The translations under genes and the position numbers were made by a program. Positions 43,615 through 53,124 of a DNA stretch of 64,000 nt are shown here, piece by piece. The notes under the pieces were generated by a model. It saw only the letters and a program-made list of their open reading frames with translations, was not told the origin of the DNA and did no database searches. The DNA comes from Cryobacterium sp. PH29-G1 (lineage in GTDB: Bacteria > Actinomycetota > Actinomycetes > Actinomycetales > Microbacteriaceae), in NCBI RefSeq assembly GCF_030063365.1, contig NZ_JASISY010000016.1, positions 32,846-96,845 on the forward strand, written 5' to 3'. Every line of letters starts with the position of its first letter. The first letter of the stretch is position 1.

Positions 43615-44708
43615 GTGGCGCGCGGACGCTTGAGACTTGGATCACCCCTGGTCGACGTTCGCTGCTCCTGCTCGAAGACAATCCTTCCGGTCACCGATTA
43701 GCGTACGTTCGTATTCTTGCCGACGGCGCGCTTGCGAAAGGTGACAGGGTCAGTATTGGAATCTCGGCAGAGGTTGCAAGCAGCGCGGAATACAAGTTGC
43801 ATCTCGTCAGTTTGGACAAAGACGTTACTTTCCTCGTCTACGACGAAGATCGTCTCTCGGCCATGCGGGCCCTATCGGAAAAGGTGAACGCAGACCTGAC
43901 GGTCGTACCTGATGCAGACCGAATAGCACTTCGTCTTGCGCTGACTCGAGGCTGGCGTGGAAGCGGACGACTTTCCCTCCTCATTATGAGAGATTCGCCG
44001 CAACCGTCGAGGTTTCGAGCGACTGCTTGGATGAAGCATCGTATTAAAAGCCGCCTCATAAGGAGGGTTGAACGATTCAAGACAGTGAAGCTCTCCCGGC
44101 TCAAGGGTTCCATGGGCGCTGGTGACATGACCGGAATAGCCGTCGATCCCGTATCTATCTCCATGACATCGGAGAGTCTGGAGGCCGCGAGAGTGGATCT
44201 GAAACTGACCGGGGACCAGTATTGGTTTGCCATAGTAGGAGCGATTTCGTTTCGAAAGAATGTGTCCATGGTGGCTCAAACTATTCGTCTCAGTGGAGCG
44301 AGGGCGGGCCTGGTTCTGGCGGGCAAGTTCGATCCCGGCGTACTCGAGTCTTTAAGTCCTGACTTGGCTCAGTTGCGATTATTGGGAATCCAAGTCCGCG
44401 TCGTTGACAGGTTACTCACTGAGATTGAGTTGGACTCCACGATTGCCGCTGTGGACTGTGTCATCTTGGCGCATTCAAACGAAAGTCCGAGCGGAATCAT
44501 GGGTAAAGCTGCCGCGGTGGGTACCCGGGTTCTTGCGGCAGGAGCAGAGTCATTGCGGTTGGACAGCCTAAAAATGCCCGAATTAGCGAATTGGGTACCC
44601 CTTGACGAAGCGAAGTTAGGAGCTGCGATTCTTGAATCTAGCCAAATGAAGCGACCAAGTCAGTCAATGACTTACGGGACGTCTCAGTTTTGTGAGACGC
44701 TTCTGTGA
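43611..44708 (+). CDS. Putative glycosyltransferase
   Basis: A 365-residue protein with the broad GT-B outline. LLLLEDNPSGHRLAYVRIL opens the N-terminal half, FAIVGAISFRKNVSMVAQ starts the C-terminal half, and a nucleotide-site-like LAHSNESPSGIMGKAAAVGTRVLA lies near 285. The TTG at 43611 overlaps the previous stop with GAGGG upstream. Its position between a GT4 and a flippase supports a role in assembling the repeat unit. Family membership is weak by eye. Confidence 0.65.
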   Translation: MSGARTLETWITPGRRSLLLLEDNPSGHRLAYVRILADGALAKGDRVSIGISAEVASSAEYKLHLVSLDKDVTFLVYDEDRLSAMRALSEKVNADLTVVPDADRIALRLALTRGWRGSGRLSLLIMRDSPQPSRFRATAWMKHRIKSRLIRRVERFKTVKLSRLKGSMGAGDMTGIAVDPVSISMTSESLEAARVDLKLTGDQYWFAIVGAISFRKNVSMVAQTIRLSGARAGLVLAGKFDPGVLESLSPDLAQLRLLGIQVRVVDRLLTEIELDSTIAAVDCVILAHSNESPSGIMGKAAAVGTRVLAAGAESLRLDSLKMPELANWVPLDEAKLGAAILESSQMKRPSQSMTYGTSQFCETLL

Positions 44709-46024
44709 AGACCCTAACTCCCCCGCGTGAGCGAGGCCTTGCGACCCAGGCGCTATCACTCGCAATAGCGACGGGCTCTGGGCAAGTAATGATTGCCGTT
44801 GTCTATATCCTCACAGCACGGCAGTCCGCCGTGGCCGAGTTCGGATATGTGACTACGGCTATCGCGCTTGGCATAACGTTCGTCGGATTCATCGATTTCG
44901 GAACGAATTCACTGTGGGTGCGTGAGATCTCGAAGCGAAATTTGACTAATTATGAATTCGGGCGGCGGTACGTTTCCAAGGTCTTAATCGCTGGGGTCGT
45001 GCTTGCTGCATGGGCAGTCGTTACGTTGATAGCTTTTCCCACGAGCGGTTTTTGGGTGGCTGCACCCATAGGGTTCGCCCTTTTGGTGAATCAGTCTAAT
45101 CAAGTCGCGTTAAGAGGTATTGCGAGGGCGGAAACGGTTTCTCTGTCGATTTTCTGCGACCGTTTGGCCGTACTGAGCATATATATTGTGCTCACTTTAA
45201 TCGGGACCTCCCCCACGACAGCCTTGTGGATTTCCTTGACGGCAGGGTCACTCATAGCCGCATGTTTGAGCTGGTGCCTCACACCCGCGCAAGCTAAACC
45301 AAAACTTCGTTTCAATGTACGCACGAACCCCTGGAAGTCGTCCGGAAACTACGGACTATTCACTCTCGGAGTCAGCTCCGCGAATCTTGATCTGCCAATT
45401 TTAACCGCTGTGGCCGGCCCAGTGGCCTCGGGGATCTACGGGGCTGTGAACAAATGGACGCAACCGCTTAGCCTCCTGACGAGTGCCTTCTCGTCTGCGG
45501 CCGTACCCTTCATTTCGAGGTCCGAATCGTGGGGCCAAGCGTGGGGGCATTTGACCAAGGCAATATGGCTACCGATTCTGGCCATGGTTGGTTCTGTCGT
45601 GTTAATTCTCACGGCACCGTTCATCGTCGAGATATTCCTCGGCAGAGCCTATGCGAATTCCGTTCCTGTGCTTCAGTTCCTCGCTCTCGCGACCATTCCC
45701 ATGATTGTAAATCAGCCACTTGCGATGGTGCTGCAGTCGAGAGGCAGTGATGCGCTAGTCGCTCGGTTAAACACTTTGGCCATTATGACGCAGCTGTCGC
45801 TAGTGCTGGTTCTTGCTCCGGCTTTAGGTGCCACCGGCGCCGCGGTAGCCTTGGTTACGACCCAGTCTATCTTGACAGTCCTTCTTGTCTTTGCTGTTAG
45901 GCGGGCTGCTACACGGGAGCGGAAGGGTGACAAGGAGTGTCGGGGTTGTAATTCTGCTGGGACTCTTGGGGGGGGTGATTGCAGACCTTTACGTTGCCGG
46001 CGGGTAGACAAGTTTGATGGTTGA
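44705..46024 (+). CDS. Polysaccharide flippase (Wzx-like, MATE/MOP superfamily)
   Basis: A 439-residue protein with about eleven to twelve hydrophobic segments, including FGYVTTAIALGITFVGFIDFGTNSLWVREI and a mid-protein APVASGIYGAVNKWTQPL-type stretch. It would flip lipid-linked repeat units to the outside. GTG at 44705 overlaps the previous stop. The last 30 residues, after RRAATRERKG, are cysteine/arginine-rich and unlike a flippase tail. In another frame a GTGA overlap at 45927 begins a short hydrophobic peptide, so an indel near the end is likely. Confidence 0.85.
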   Translation: MKTLTPPRERGLATQALSLAIATGSGQVMIAVVYILTARQSAVAEFGYVTTAIALGITFVGFIDFGTNSLWVREISKRNLTNYEFGRRYVSKVLIAGVVLAAWAVVTLIAFPTSGFWVAAPIGFALLVNQSNQVALRGIARAETVSLSIFCDRLAVLSIYIVLTLIGTSPTTALWISLTAGSLIAACLSWCLTPAQAKPKLRFNVRTNPWKSSGNYGLFTLGVSSANLDLPILTAVAGPVASGIYGAVNKWTQPLSLLTSAFSSAAVPFISRSESWGQAWGHLTKAIWLPILAMVGSVVLILTAPFIVEIFLGRAYANSVPVLQFLALATIPMIVNQPLAMVLQSRGSDALVARLNTLAIMTQLSLVLVLAPALGATGAAVALVTTQSILTVLLVFAVRRAATRERKGDKECRGCNSAGTLGGGDCRPLRCRRVDKFDG

Positions 46025-46129
46025 GCGATGACTATAGTGCCAGTGGGCGCGTCCTTCGGTCTTCTAAACGGACCATGAGGGACTCACCCGAGCAATAATA
46101 AATGAGACTTCAAAGAGAAATGCAGACAC

Positions 46130-46672
46130 ATGTGGATTTTTGGTGAATCGCTGAAAGAAGATTTTTTGAGGTTTCGTCCCGATGAGACACCCACCGTTAG
46201 TGGGTTTGTGCGTGCTTTGCTGACCGCTCCTGGCCTACAGGCATGTTTTTTCTTGAGAGCCCAACAAGGGCAGGTCAAATCCGGCCGAACAGGACTTGCC
46301 TCTATCTGTAGGTCCATCGGCTACTTCTTTACGGGGGCAGATTTTGTTCCGGGATGTGAGGTTGGCCCGGGGCTTCTCATGCACCATCCGAGCGGGATCG
46401 TTATCGGAGGAGGAGCGATCTTGGGAAAGGGGTGCACCGTACTCCAACATGTCACTCTCGGTGAAAAATACGCAGTTGGCTCGGGCCCTCATCTTTATCC
46501 GAGGGTCGGCGATGACGTTGTGATAGGTGCTGGAGCGAAGTTACTTGGCGGCGTGCATATAGGCAACGGTGCTTCAATAGGTGCTAATGCTGTGGTTACG
46601 ATTGACGTCCCGTCGGGAGCTGTGGCGGTGGGAATACCTGCGGTGTTGCTCAGTAGCGTGTCTGATATCTGA
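46130..46672 (+). CDS. Serine acetyltransferase-like hexapeptide acyltransferase
   Basis: A 180-residue CysE-type left-handed beta-helix enzyme. It has [30 protein letters not shown] with the acetyl-CoA/active-site His pair, then [46 protein letters not shown]. It is shorter than metabolic CysE and sits in a glycan locus, so it more likely O-acetylates a sugar than makes O-acetylserine. It is the last intact gene before the insertion-sequence region. Confidence 0.85.
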   Translation: MWIFGESLKEDFLRFRPDETPTVSGFVRALLTAPGLQACFFLRAQQGQVKSGRTGLASICRSIGYFFTGADFVPGCEVGPGLLMHHPSGIVIGGGAILGKGCTVLQHVTLGEKYAVGSGPHLYPRVGDDVVIGAGAKLLGGVHIGNGASIGANAVVTIDVPSGAVAVGIPAVLLSSVSDI

Positions 46673-47179
46673 GTTATACCGTCCTTGGTGCGTGCTCGCT
46701 GAGGGTGACCGTACGGGGCTCACCTTCGTCAACGCCATATATGTCAACCTTGTATTTAGCTGCCGGGAATATCTCGGACAGTGGGCCCTCATAAATTGAG
46801 GTGTACCGGTAGTAGAGATCGGCAGGACCGCAGCGCGTAGGCGTTTCACCCAGGAGCTCAAAGAGAGCCTGTAAAGTCTTTTGTGTAAGTGTCGGGAATT
46901 GGTTAGAGGTGTGGGTTGATTCGGTTGGGGTAAATCATCACGAGTGTTGTCCGTCGCGTTATTTGACGATGGCGGCGTCATCGTCAGGGTGACGTGGTCG
47001 TCGTCACTCGTGACTCGTGACTCGTGACTCGGGCTTACTCGCTGTTCTCGGTGATCGCCGATTGTGCCGCGGTCAGGTCGACGATTGCTTTGTCGGCGGC
47101 GTAGGTCGCGATCAAAGCGGCGACGGCGAGGTTATTCACGGCGCGTGGATAACCTCGGGACGCGAGGTGGATGTGGCCT
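46673..47179. other. Gap with gene fragment and 7-bp repeat
   Basis: About 500 bases between the acetyltransferase and the first IS remnant. No complete gene is visible. On the minus strand, bases about 47035-47160 read AVAALIATYAADKAIVDLTA and end in a stop, with good codon use; it looks like the tail of a lost gene of unknown kind. Just beyond it TGACTCG is repeated three times (about 47010-47031). Confidence 0.45.
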
Positions 47180-47202
47180 TGACCCCGGAGAGTGGACACG
47201 GG

Positions 47203-47357
47203 TTAAGCGGCGAGTTGGATCTCAGAGGCCTGTGACGAGTATTGCACCTCGAACTGGCGTGACATGCCCGATCGAGGAGTGCCGCTGGCGGCGGTTGTAG
47301 CGGTCCTCGATCCACTCCGCGACGCCTTGGATCGCGCGGGCCCGGGTGGGCCAAAGT
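47203..47357 (-). pseudogene. IS3-family transposase orfB, C-terminal fragment
   Basis: Translation reads AIQGVAEWIEDRYNRRQRHS and SIGHVTP, the end of an IS3-type DDE transposase. After the proline the continuation QFEVQYSSQASEIQLAA to the stop at 47203 is in another frame, so there is a one-base indel. The 5' side is cut exactly where the ISL3 terminal repeat begins. Confidence 0.8.
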
Positions 47358-48792
47358 GGCTCTTCGCAATTGAGGGTGTAGTTGAGGTGCGCGAAATAGG
47401 GCGCGTCGTTGGGCTGAAAGAGGTCGAGGCCTTCCCAAGATGGAAGTTCCAACACTGCCCATCAGGAAGACCTCGACATGTCCCAGACTACTTTTGCGAA
47501 CCCGGATTTGACCACCTTTTGCCGGCTGGATGAGCTCGGCCTGCGCGCCGTCGGACAGCGCCTCGAGCACGGTCGTGCGGTGCTGGAGTGCCGCGTCGTC
47601 GAGCGTGACGATTGGTGCCACCACTGCGGCTGTCAGGGCATCCCTCGCGACACGGTCATTCGTCGCCTCGCCCACGAACCGTTGGGGTGGCGGCCGACGA
47701 CACTGCTCGTGCGGGTGCGCCGCTACCTGTGCACAGGGTGCGGGCGAACATGGCGGCAAGACACCGGGAAAGCCGCCCCACCGAAAGCCAAGATTTCCCG
47801 CGGCGGACTGCGGTGGGCGCTGGCCGGAATCGTCATCAACCACCTCTCCGTCAGCCGCGTCGCGACCGGCCTCGGGGTGGCCTGGCACACCGCGAACAGC
47901 GCCATTCTGGCCGAGGGGAAACGGGTCCTGATCAACGACCCGGCCCGGTTCGACAACGTCACGGTCATCGGCGTCGACGAGCACGTCTGGCGCCACACCC
48001 GCAAGGGCGACAAGTTCGTCACCGTGATCATCGACCTCACCCCGGTGCGCACCAAAACCGGGCCATCCCGGCTGCTGGACATGGTCGAGGGCCGGTCGAA
48101 ACAGGCATTCAAGCAGTGGCTCGCTGATCGCCCACAGAAGTGGAAAGACCGCATCGACGTCGTCGCGATGGACGGCTTCACCGGCTACACAACCGCCGCC
48201 AGCGAGGAACTCCCAGAAGCCGTTCCGGTGATGGATCCCTTCCACGTCGTGCGCCTCGCCGGCGACGCGTTGGACCGCTGTCGGCAACGGGTTCAACAAC
48301 ACACTCTCGGCCATCGTGGGCATGTGGGAGATCCGCTCTATCGAGCCCGCCGGACGCTGCACACCGGTCGTGATCTGCTCACCGATAAGCAACAAGACCG
48401 GCTGAGCGCCCTGTTCGACGGCGACGAGCACCTCGAGGTTCAGGCGACCTGGGGCATCTACCAGCGCATCATCGCCGCCTACCGGACCAACGACCGGAAG
48501 AACGGCAAGGCCATGATGCAAGCGGTGATCGACTCGATCAATCACGACGTCCCGAAGCTTCTAACGGAGCTCCACCGTCTCGGCCGAACCCTGAAACAGC
48601 GCTCTGCTGACATCCTCGCCTTCTTCGACAGACCTGGATCCTCGAACGGACCGACCGAGGCCATCAACGGACGGCTCGAGCACCTCCGCGGCACGGCCTT
48701 GGGCTTCCGAAACCTGACGCACTACATCGCCCGGTCGCTCCTCGAAGCTGGCGGATTTCGACCTCAACTACACCCCTGATTGCGAAGAGCCG
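47358..48792 (+). mobile_element. ISL3-family insertion sequence, copy 1 (intact)
   Basis: A 1435-bp element bounded by inverted repeats: GGCTCTTCGCAAT, a 3-base variable part and GGGTGTAGTTGAGG at the left, matched at the right with 27 of 30 bases. It contains one full transposase gene. The flanks GCCAAAGT and GGTTTCCG do not match as an 8-bp duplication, so one side has been rearranged. Confidence 0.9.
47478..48779 (+). CDS. ISL3-family transposase
   Basis: A 433-residue transposase. The N-terminal zinc finger is WCHHCGCQG plus RYLCTGCGRTW (about 35-95), then a helix-turn-helix, and the DDE domain with VIGVDEHVWRHTRKGDKFVTVIIDL, VAMDGFTGYTTAASEELPEA and the closing RPGSSNGPTEAINGRLEHLRG and NLTHYIARSL. 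The ATG at 47478 begins the usual MSQTTFANPDL. The frame is complete, so this copy could supply transposase to the defective second copy. Confidence 0.95.
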   Translation: MSQTTFANPDLTTFCRLDELGLRAVGQRLEHGRAVLECRVVERDDWCHHCGCQGIPRDTVIRRLAHEPLGWRPTTLLVRVRRYLCTGCGRTWRQDTGKAAPPKAKISRGGLRWALAGIVINHLSVSRVATGLGVAWHTANSAILAEGKRVLINDPARFDNVTVIGVDEHVWRHTRKGDKFVTVIIDLTPVRTKTGPSRLLDMVEGRSKQAFKQWLADRPQKWKDRIDVVAMDGFTGYTTAASEELPEAVPVMDPFHVVRLAGDALDRCRQRVQQHTLGHRGHVGDPLYRARRTLHTGRDLLTDKQQDRLSALFDGDEHLEVQATWGIYQRIIAAYRTNDRKNGKAMMQAVIDSINHDVPKLLTELHRLGRTLKQRSADILAFFDRPGSSNGPTEAINGRLEHLRGTALGFRNLTHYIARSLLEAGGFRPQLHP

Positions 48793-49200
48793 GTTTCCGG
48801 CCATTTGAGCAGGTGGTTAGAACGGCGGGTTTTTGGGGTGTTTCCGTCGCCGTCGGCGGCGGGGGCGTCGGTGGTTCCGGTGGTCCATCCGGCCTCGGGA
48901 TCGAGGAAGTCGTCTGGCCAGGGAGCCGGTCGCCCGGTGTCGTCCCACCAGCCGGTTTCATGGCCAGTAGGGACGATCTGCTGGTCTTCTTTGGTGGGTG
49001 CGAGGGGTTGCCCGGGACGTGTTGAAACGTTCATCGATGGTCCTGACTGCTGAGGTGAGGCTGAGGGTGGGTGGCCGTCTGCGGCCGCGATACGGGTTGC
49101 CCGGGCTGGTGCCAGGTCATTTCATGAGGGCGTGCTTCACGCGGTAGGACTCGCCGCTGAACTGGAGGAGCCGGCCGTGGTGGACGATTTGGCCCGTTCA
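48793..49200 (-). pseudogene. Fragment of another transposon (istB-like tail)
   Basis: On the minus strand, near 49190-49125, VHHGRLLQFSGESYRVKHALM ends in a stop and resembles the tail of an IS21-family IstB helper. It follows the broken IS3 orfA directly. Downstream, a frame from 49034 (MNVSTRPGQPLAPTKEDQQI) runs into the ISL3 end and has good codon use but no known family. This stretch is best read as a transposon scrap. Confidence 0.4.
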
Positions 49201-49394
49201 GACTCCGTGACCTCGGTCTGCCCGGTCTCGTTGCGAGCCTTGAACGCGCTCACCCACCGGCCCAGCGTGGCCTCGTTCACACCGAGCTCGCGGGCGACGG
49301 TCGCGACCGCTCTGCCGGTGGTGATGACCAGCTTCACGGCCTCGTCTTTGTACTCAGGGGTGAAGCCCCGACGTGATCTTGCCATAGTGAACAT
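49200..49394 (-). pseudogene. IS3-family transposase orfA, truncated
   Basis: Starts MARSRRGFTPEYKDEAVKLV and has the HTH_Tnp_1 pattern VATVARELGVNEATLGRWV. It keeps about 60 residues and then passes into unrelated sequence near 49195, before the leucine-zipper part. It belongs to the element whose right end is at 49427. Confidence 0.8.
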
Positions 49395-49438
49395 TCTCTC
49401 TTGTGAGGTGTCTACTCGACGGGGTCAGGGCCAATCAA

Positions 49439-49705
49439 TCAGATTGTCTCAATAACTTGACGGGCGCAGTCCCGGTTTTCGCGCTTGAGGCGCTTGATCT
49501 CCTCGAGCTCTTCGCTCGTTGGGCCGGTCCGTTCTCCCGCGTCGGATTGCGCCTGCCTGACCCACTTCCGCAACGTCTCCGGGCCGACACTGAGCTTGGG
49601 TGCCAGTTCGCGGCACGCGGCCCACATCGACGGGTAATCCTGCACACGATCAAGCGTCATACGAACCGCTCGCTCACGAACCTCATCTGGGTATTTCTTG
49701 GGCAT
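49439..49705 (-). pseudogene. Second IS3-family orfA, 3'-truncated
   Basis: An 88-residue frame beginning MPKKYPDEVRERAVRMTLDR with PSMWAACRELAPKLSVGPETLRKWV and ELEEIKRLKRENRD, the N-terminus and coiled coil of an IS3-family OrfA of a different subgroup. After ENRD the sequence leaves the family, just beside the neighbouring IS end. AAGGATTC precedes the start. Its orfB is absent. Confidence 0.8.
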
Positions 49706-49834
49706 AACCGAATCCTTTCACTAGAAAGAAAGCGGCAGGAAATCAGGGACGGTTCAGGTTTCTTCAGGTTGAGGTCTTCAACGGTGAGGCCGCCCTTCAA
49801 CCTAAGATGAAGGTTGACGCATAGGGGGAGACTG

Positions 49835-51250
49835 TTGGGTATTGTTCGGCTGCCACCGATTGGTCTGACGTTTGTGTTGCTCGCGATCGGTGGTGCATTC
49901 ACGATTGCATGTGTCTACGCAGTTGTGATCGATCCGGTCGTCGGCATCGGTGTGACCCTTTCGCCACTCCTGCTCTATGCAATCCTGACGAGGTCATGGG
50001 CGCGGGCCGTAGCAGTTATTGGTGGCGGTATGGTCGTCCTCGGCGGGTCTGAAATAGGCTCAAGTAAAGTTATCTATGCCGTGATTGTTCTGCTGAGCAC
50101 CTTAGTTTCCGCGTACCGAATTATGACGGCACCGCCCGCTTGGGCGCCCTTTTTTCGCCCACTTCTGGGTCTAGGCGCTGCGTTCATGCTCGTACTAGTG
50201 ATTGGGGCCCTACTGGGCGTTCAGGACGGAACGCCGTTTGAGGCGGTTGTGCGCCAGTCGATCTTTTATCTCCTAATCATCGCCGCACCGCTGATCGGCA
50301 TCGACGCAGGTAGCGCTTTGAAACCGCAGACGATCTATGCAGTAGTCTGGAGCGTTGGCCTCATCGCAGCGGTCGGATTCGCCACGGACTGGTTGACACG
50401 CCGCGGCGTGTCATCGATTGATGTGGGTCAATTCGTCCTCTCAAGTCTGGTCCTTCCTGCTTTTGCGTTCTCATTAGCGTTGGTTCAGGCAACGCTGTCC
50501 GCGGGCGCTTGGCGTCGTGTTCTTTGGGTAGTGCCGCTCGTAGTGATTCCTGTCGCGCTACTCGTAACTGGGACACGAACGAACCTGATCGTTTTCGCTG
50601 CTGTACTTGGTGTTATTGGTACAACCTCAAAGTATCGCGTCCCCTTGAGGCGCATGTTTATGCTCGTCTCTGTTTGTTTGCTAGCAGGGTTGTCTCTTTT
50701 CCCATTGGTTGTGAGTGCAGTCGTAAGTCGACCTGAGTTCATACAGCAGCGCATTTCTTATTTATTGCAGCTGTTTTCGGGTAATTTGGCGGGGGATCAG
50801 TCCTATGCGCTGCGGGAGCAGCAGAACACCACTGCCCTTCGACTGATCGAACAAAGGCCCCTCTTCGGTCACGGAGTGGGATACGGAATCGGCCAGACCC
50901 TCGATACCCCCCTTGCAACCGTGGTGAAACTTGGCATCGTTGGGACGATTTCCTTGCTCGTATTCTTGGTCGTGGCCGTCGTTCTCATCGAGAAGTTGGG
51001 CCAGCTGCACGGATACTCTGCGGCTCAAACGGCTGTCCGCGGACTGATTGTCGTCCTATTTTTGAGTATTCCGTTTGGAACCCCGTTAGAAGACCATGGG
51101 TTCGGCTTCACACTTCTTCTCATGTTTACTGCCGTCGCTTCTGAAATGACCAAGAGATACACGCTATCGGGACCGCTCATCTCCACCCAAAGGGTCGGTC
51201 CCCGCAGCACATCAGGGACTGCCCCGAGTTCAGTTGACTCAAAGGGTTAG
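49835..51250 (+). CDS. O-antigen/exopolysaccharide polymerase-like protein (Wzy)
   Basis: A 471-residue protein with about eleven hydrophobic segments. It has a long extracytoplasmic loop (about 285-330) containing SYALREQQNTTALRLIEQRPLFGHGVGYG, typical of O-antigen ligase/polymerase proteins. It would join repeat units outside the membrane. The TTG at 49835 follows GGGGGAG at good spacing; the TTG at 49814 is the alternative. It is stranded between IS blocks, with ISL3 copies in opposite orientation on each side. Confidence 0.82.
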   Translation: MGIVRLPPIGLTFVLLAIGGAFTIACVYAVVIDPVVGIGVTLSPLLLYAILTRSWARAVAVIGGGMVVLGGSEIGSSKVIYAVIVLLSTLVSAYRIMTAPPAWAPFFRPLLGLGAAFMLVLVIGALLGVQDGTPFEAVVRQSIFYLLIIAAPLIGIDAGSALKPQTIYAVVWSVGLIAAVGFATDWLTRRGVSSIDVGQFVLSSLVLPAFAFSLALVQATLSAGAWRRVLWVVPLVVIPVALLVTGTRTNLIVFAAVLGVIGTTSKYRVPLRRMFMLVSVCLLAGLSLFPLVVSAVVSRPEFIQQRISYLLQLFSGNLAGDQSYALREQQNTTALRLIEQRPLFGHGVGYGIGQTLDTPLATVVKLGIVGTISLLVFLVVAVVLIEKLGQLHGYSAAQTAVRGLIVVLFLSIPFGTPLEDHGFGFTLLLMFTAVASEMTKRYTLSGPLISTQRVGPRSTSGTAPSSVDSKG

Positions 51251-51255
51251 GGGTT

Positions 51256-51471
51256 TCAGGCGGCGTTGAGGGCCATGTTTATTGTCTCAAACTCGATCGG
51301 GGTGAGCTTGCCGAGGCGGCGTTGACGGCGCTTGCGGTGATAGGTCCGCTCGATCCAGACCACCATCGCGAGCCGCAGTTCTTCTCGGGTTGACCACCGC
51401 TGCCGGTCGAGGACGTTCTTCTGGAGCAAGGCGAAAAATGACTCCATCGCGGCGTTGTCGCCGCATTAACC
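51256..51471 (-). pseudogene. IS3-family transposase, C-terminal fragment
   Basis: The translation reads NAAMESFFALLQKNVLDRQR after a few distorted codons, then VVWIERTYHRKRRQRRLGKL and TPIEFE, the end of an IS3/IS481-type DDE transposase. The upstream part is cut off at the ISL3 terminal repeat (51472). It is a different element from the fragment at 47.2 kb. Confidence 0.85.
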
Positions 51472-52892
51472 GGCTCTTCGCAATCATGAGTGTATTAGGG
51501 GTCGGAATCCGCCAGCTTCAAGGAGCGACCGGGCGATGTAGTGCGTCAGATTGCGAAAGCCCAAGGCCGTACCGCGAAGGTGCTCGAGTCGGCCGTTGAT
51601 GGACTCGGTCGGTCCGTTCGAGGATCCCGGTCTGTCGAAGAAGTCGAGGATGTCGGCGGCGCGCTGTTTCAAGGTCCGGCCGAGTCGGTAACGCTCAGTC
51701 AGGAGCGGCGGCACGTCTTGGCTGATCGCATCGATCACCGCTTCCATCATGACCTTTCCCGTCTTCCTGTCATTGGTCCGGTAGGCGGCGACGATGCGCT
51801 GGTAGATGCCCCAGGTCGCCTGAACCTCAACGTGCGTGTCGCTGTCGAACAGGGCGTTCAGCCGGTCTTGCTGCTTGTCGGTGAGCAGATCACGACCGGT
51901 GTGCAGGGTCCGCCGGGCGCGATAGAGCGGATCTCCCGCGATGGCCGAGTGTCTGTTGTTGGACTCGTTGCCGGCAGCGGTCCGAGGCGTCGCCGGCGAG
52001 GCGCAGAACGTGAAAGGGATCCATCACCGGAACCGCCTCGGGGATTTCCTAGCTGGCGGCGGTTTTGTAGCCGGTGAAGCCGTCCATCGCGACGACGTCG
52101 ATGCGGTCTTTCCACTTCTGTGGGCGATCAGCGAGCCACTGCTTGAACACCTGCTTCGATCTGCCCTCAACCATGTCCAGCAGCCGGGATGGCCCGGTTT
52201 TGGTGCGTACCGGGGTGAGGTCGATGATCACGGTGACGAACTTGTCGCCCTTGCGAGTGTGGCGCCAGACATGCTCGTCGACGCCGATGACCGTGAGGTT
52301 GTCGAACTGTGTCGGGTCGTTGATCAGCACGCGTTCCCGTCGGCCAGCACAGCGCTGTTCGCGGTGTGCCAGGCCCCCGAGACCAGCCGCGACCCGGCTG
52401 ACGGAGAGGTGGCTGACGACGATGTCAGCCAACGCGCACCGCAGCCCCCGCGGGATATCTTTGCTCTCGGCGGTGCCGCTTTCCCGGTGTCCTGCCGCCA
52501 TGTTCGCCCGCACCCGGTGCACAGGTAGCGGCGGACCCGAACGAGCAGTGTCGTCGGCCGCCACCCCAACGGTTCGTGCGCGAGGCGACGAATGACCGTG
52601 TCTCGTGGCGCCCCCTGGCAGCCACAGTGGTGGCACCAATCGTCATGCTCGACGACGCGGCACTCCAGTACCGCACGACCGTTGTCGAGGTGCTGCCCGA
52701 AGGCGCGAAAGCCGAGTTCATCCAGCCGGCAAAGGTTGGTCAAATCCGGGTTCGCAAAAGTAGCCTGGGACAGGTCGAGGTCTTCCTGATGGGTCGTGTT
52801 GGAACTTCCATCTTGGGAAGGCCGCGACCTCTTTCAGCCCAACGACGCGCCCGTTCTGCGCACCTCAACTTCACCCTCAATTGCGAAGAGCC
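51472..52892 (-). mobile_element. ISL3-family insertion sequence, copy 2 (defective)
   Basis: A 1421-bp relative of the element at 47358-48792, in the opposite orientation. Ends are GGCTCTTCGCAAT at 51472 and its complement ending at 52892. The transposase is broken. No flanking 8-bp duplication is visible. Confidence 0.88.
51487..52775 (-). pseudogene. ISL3-family transposase, frameshifted
   Basis: The reading follows copy 1 closely but in pieces: LCRLDELGFRAFGQHLDNGR to ISRGG in one frame, then VLINDPTQFDNLTVIGVDEHV to DGFTGYKTAAS and a stop in another, then MMEAVIDAISQDVPPLLTER to the end in a third. The start codon position is CTG instead of ATG. At least three indels and one nonsense change make it inactive. 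Confidence 0.92.
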
Positions 52893-53124
52893 ACATAAGA
52901 GTGTCACGGTATTCTTTTTGACTAGGAAGCATATATCGGCCAGCGAAACAGCCCGGTGACGGGGCCAGAGATACAGTATACTCGTTCGAACTAACGTGCT
53001 CAAAGTCAGGACAGAGCCGCCCGAGGCTGGATATGTCTTGTTTAGATCGGCCGTACCGTATGAACCGGGAGACCGAGGTCCCACACAACAATCTTTCGGC
53101 AGTTTGATTTGTCGAACTGGGTTA

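Larger units (their letters stand above)
47180..49427 (-). mobile_element. IS3-family element remnant, split by other insertions
   Basis: The left end TGACCCCGGAGAGTGGACAC (47180) and the right end, complement TGACCCCGTCGAGTAGACAC (ending 49427), are inverted repeats with a few mismatches, as at IS3-family termini. Inside, on the minus strand, are the start of orfA (49394-49137) and the end of orfB (47357-47203). Most of orfB is gone, replaced by an ISL3-family element and a piece of another transposon. No matching target duplication is visible. Confidence 0.7.

Noticed and set aside
46574..46981. 135-codon minus-strand frame in the gap after the acetyltransferase
   Set aside because: It overlaps the 3' end of the acetyltransferase, has no ribosome site and has no recognisable family.
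47358..52892. Composite transposon carrying the wzy gene
   Set aside because: The two ISL3 copies are inverted, one is dead, there is no outer target duplication, and other IS scraps lie between. A simple composite transposon is not supported.
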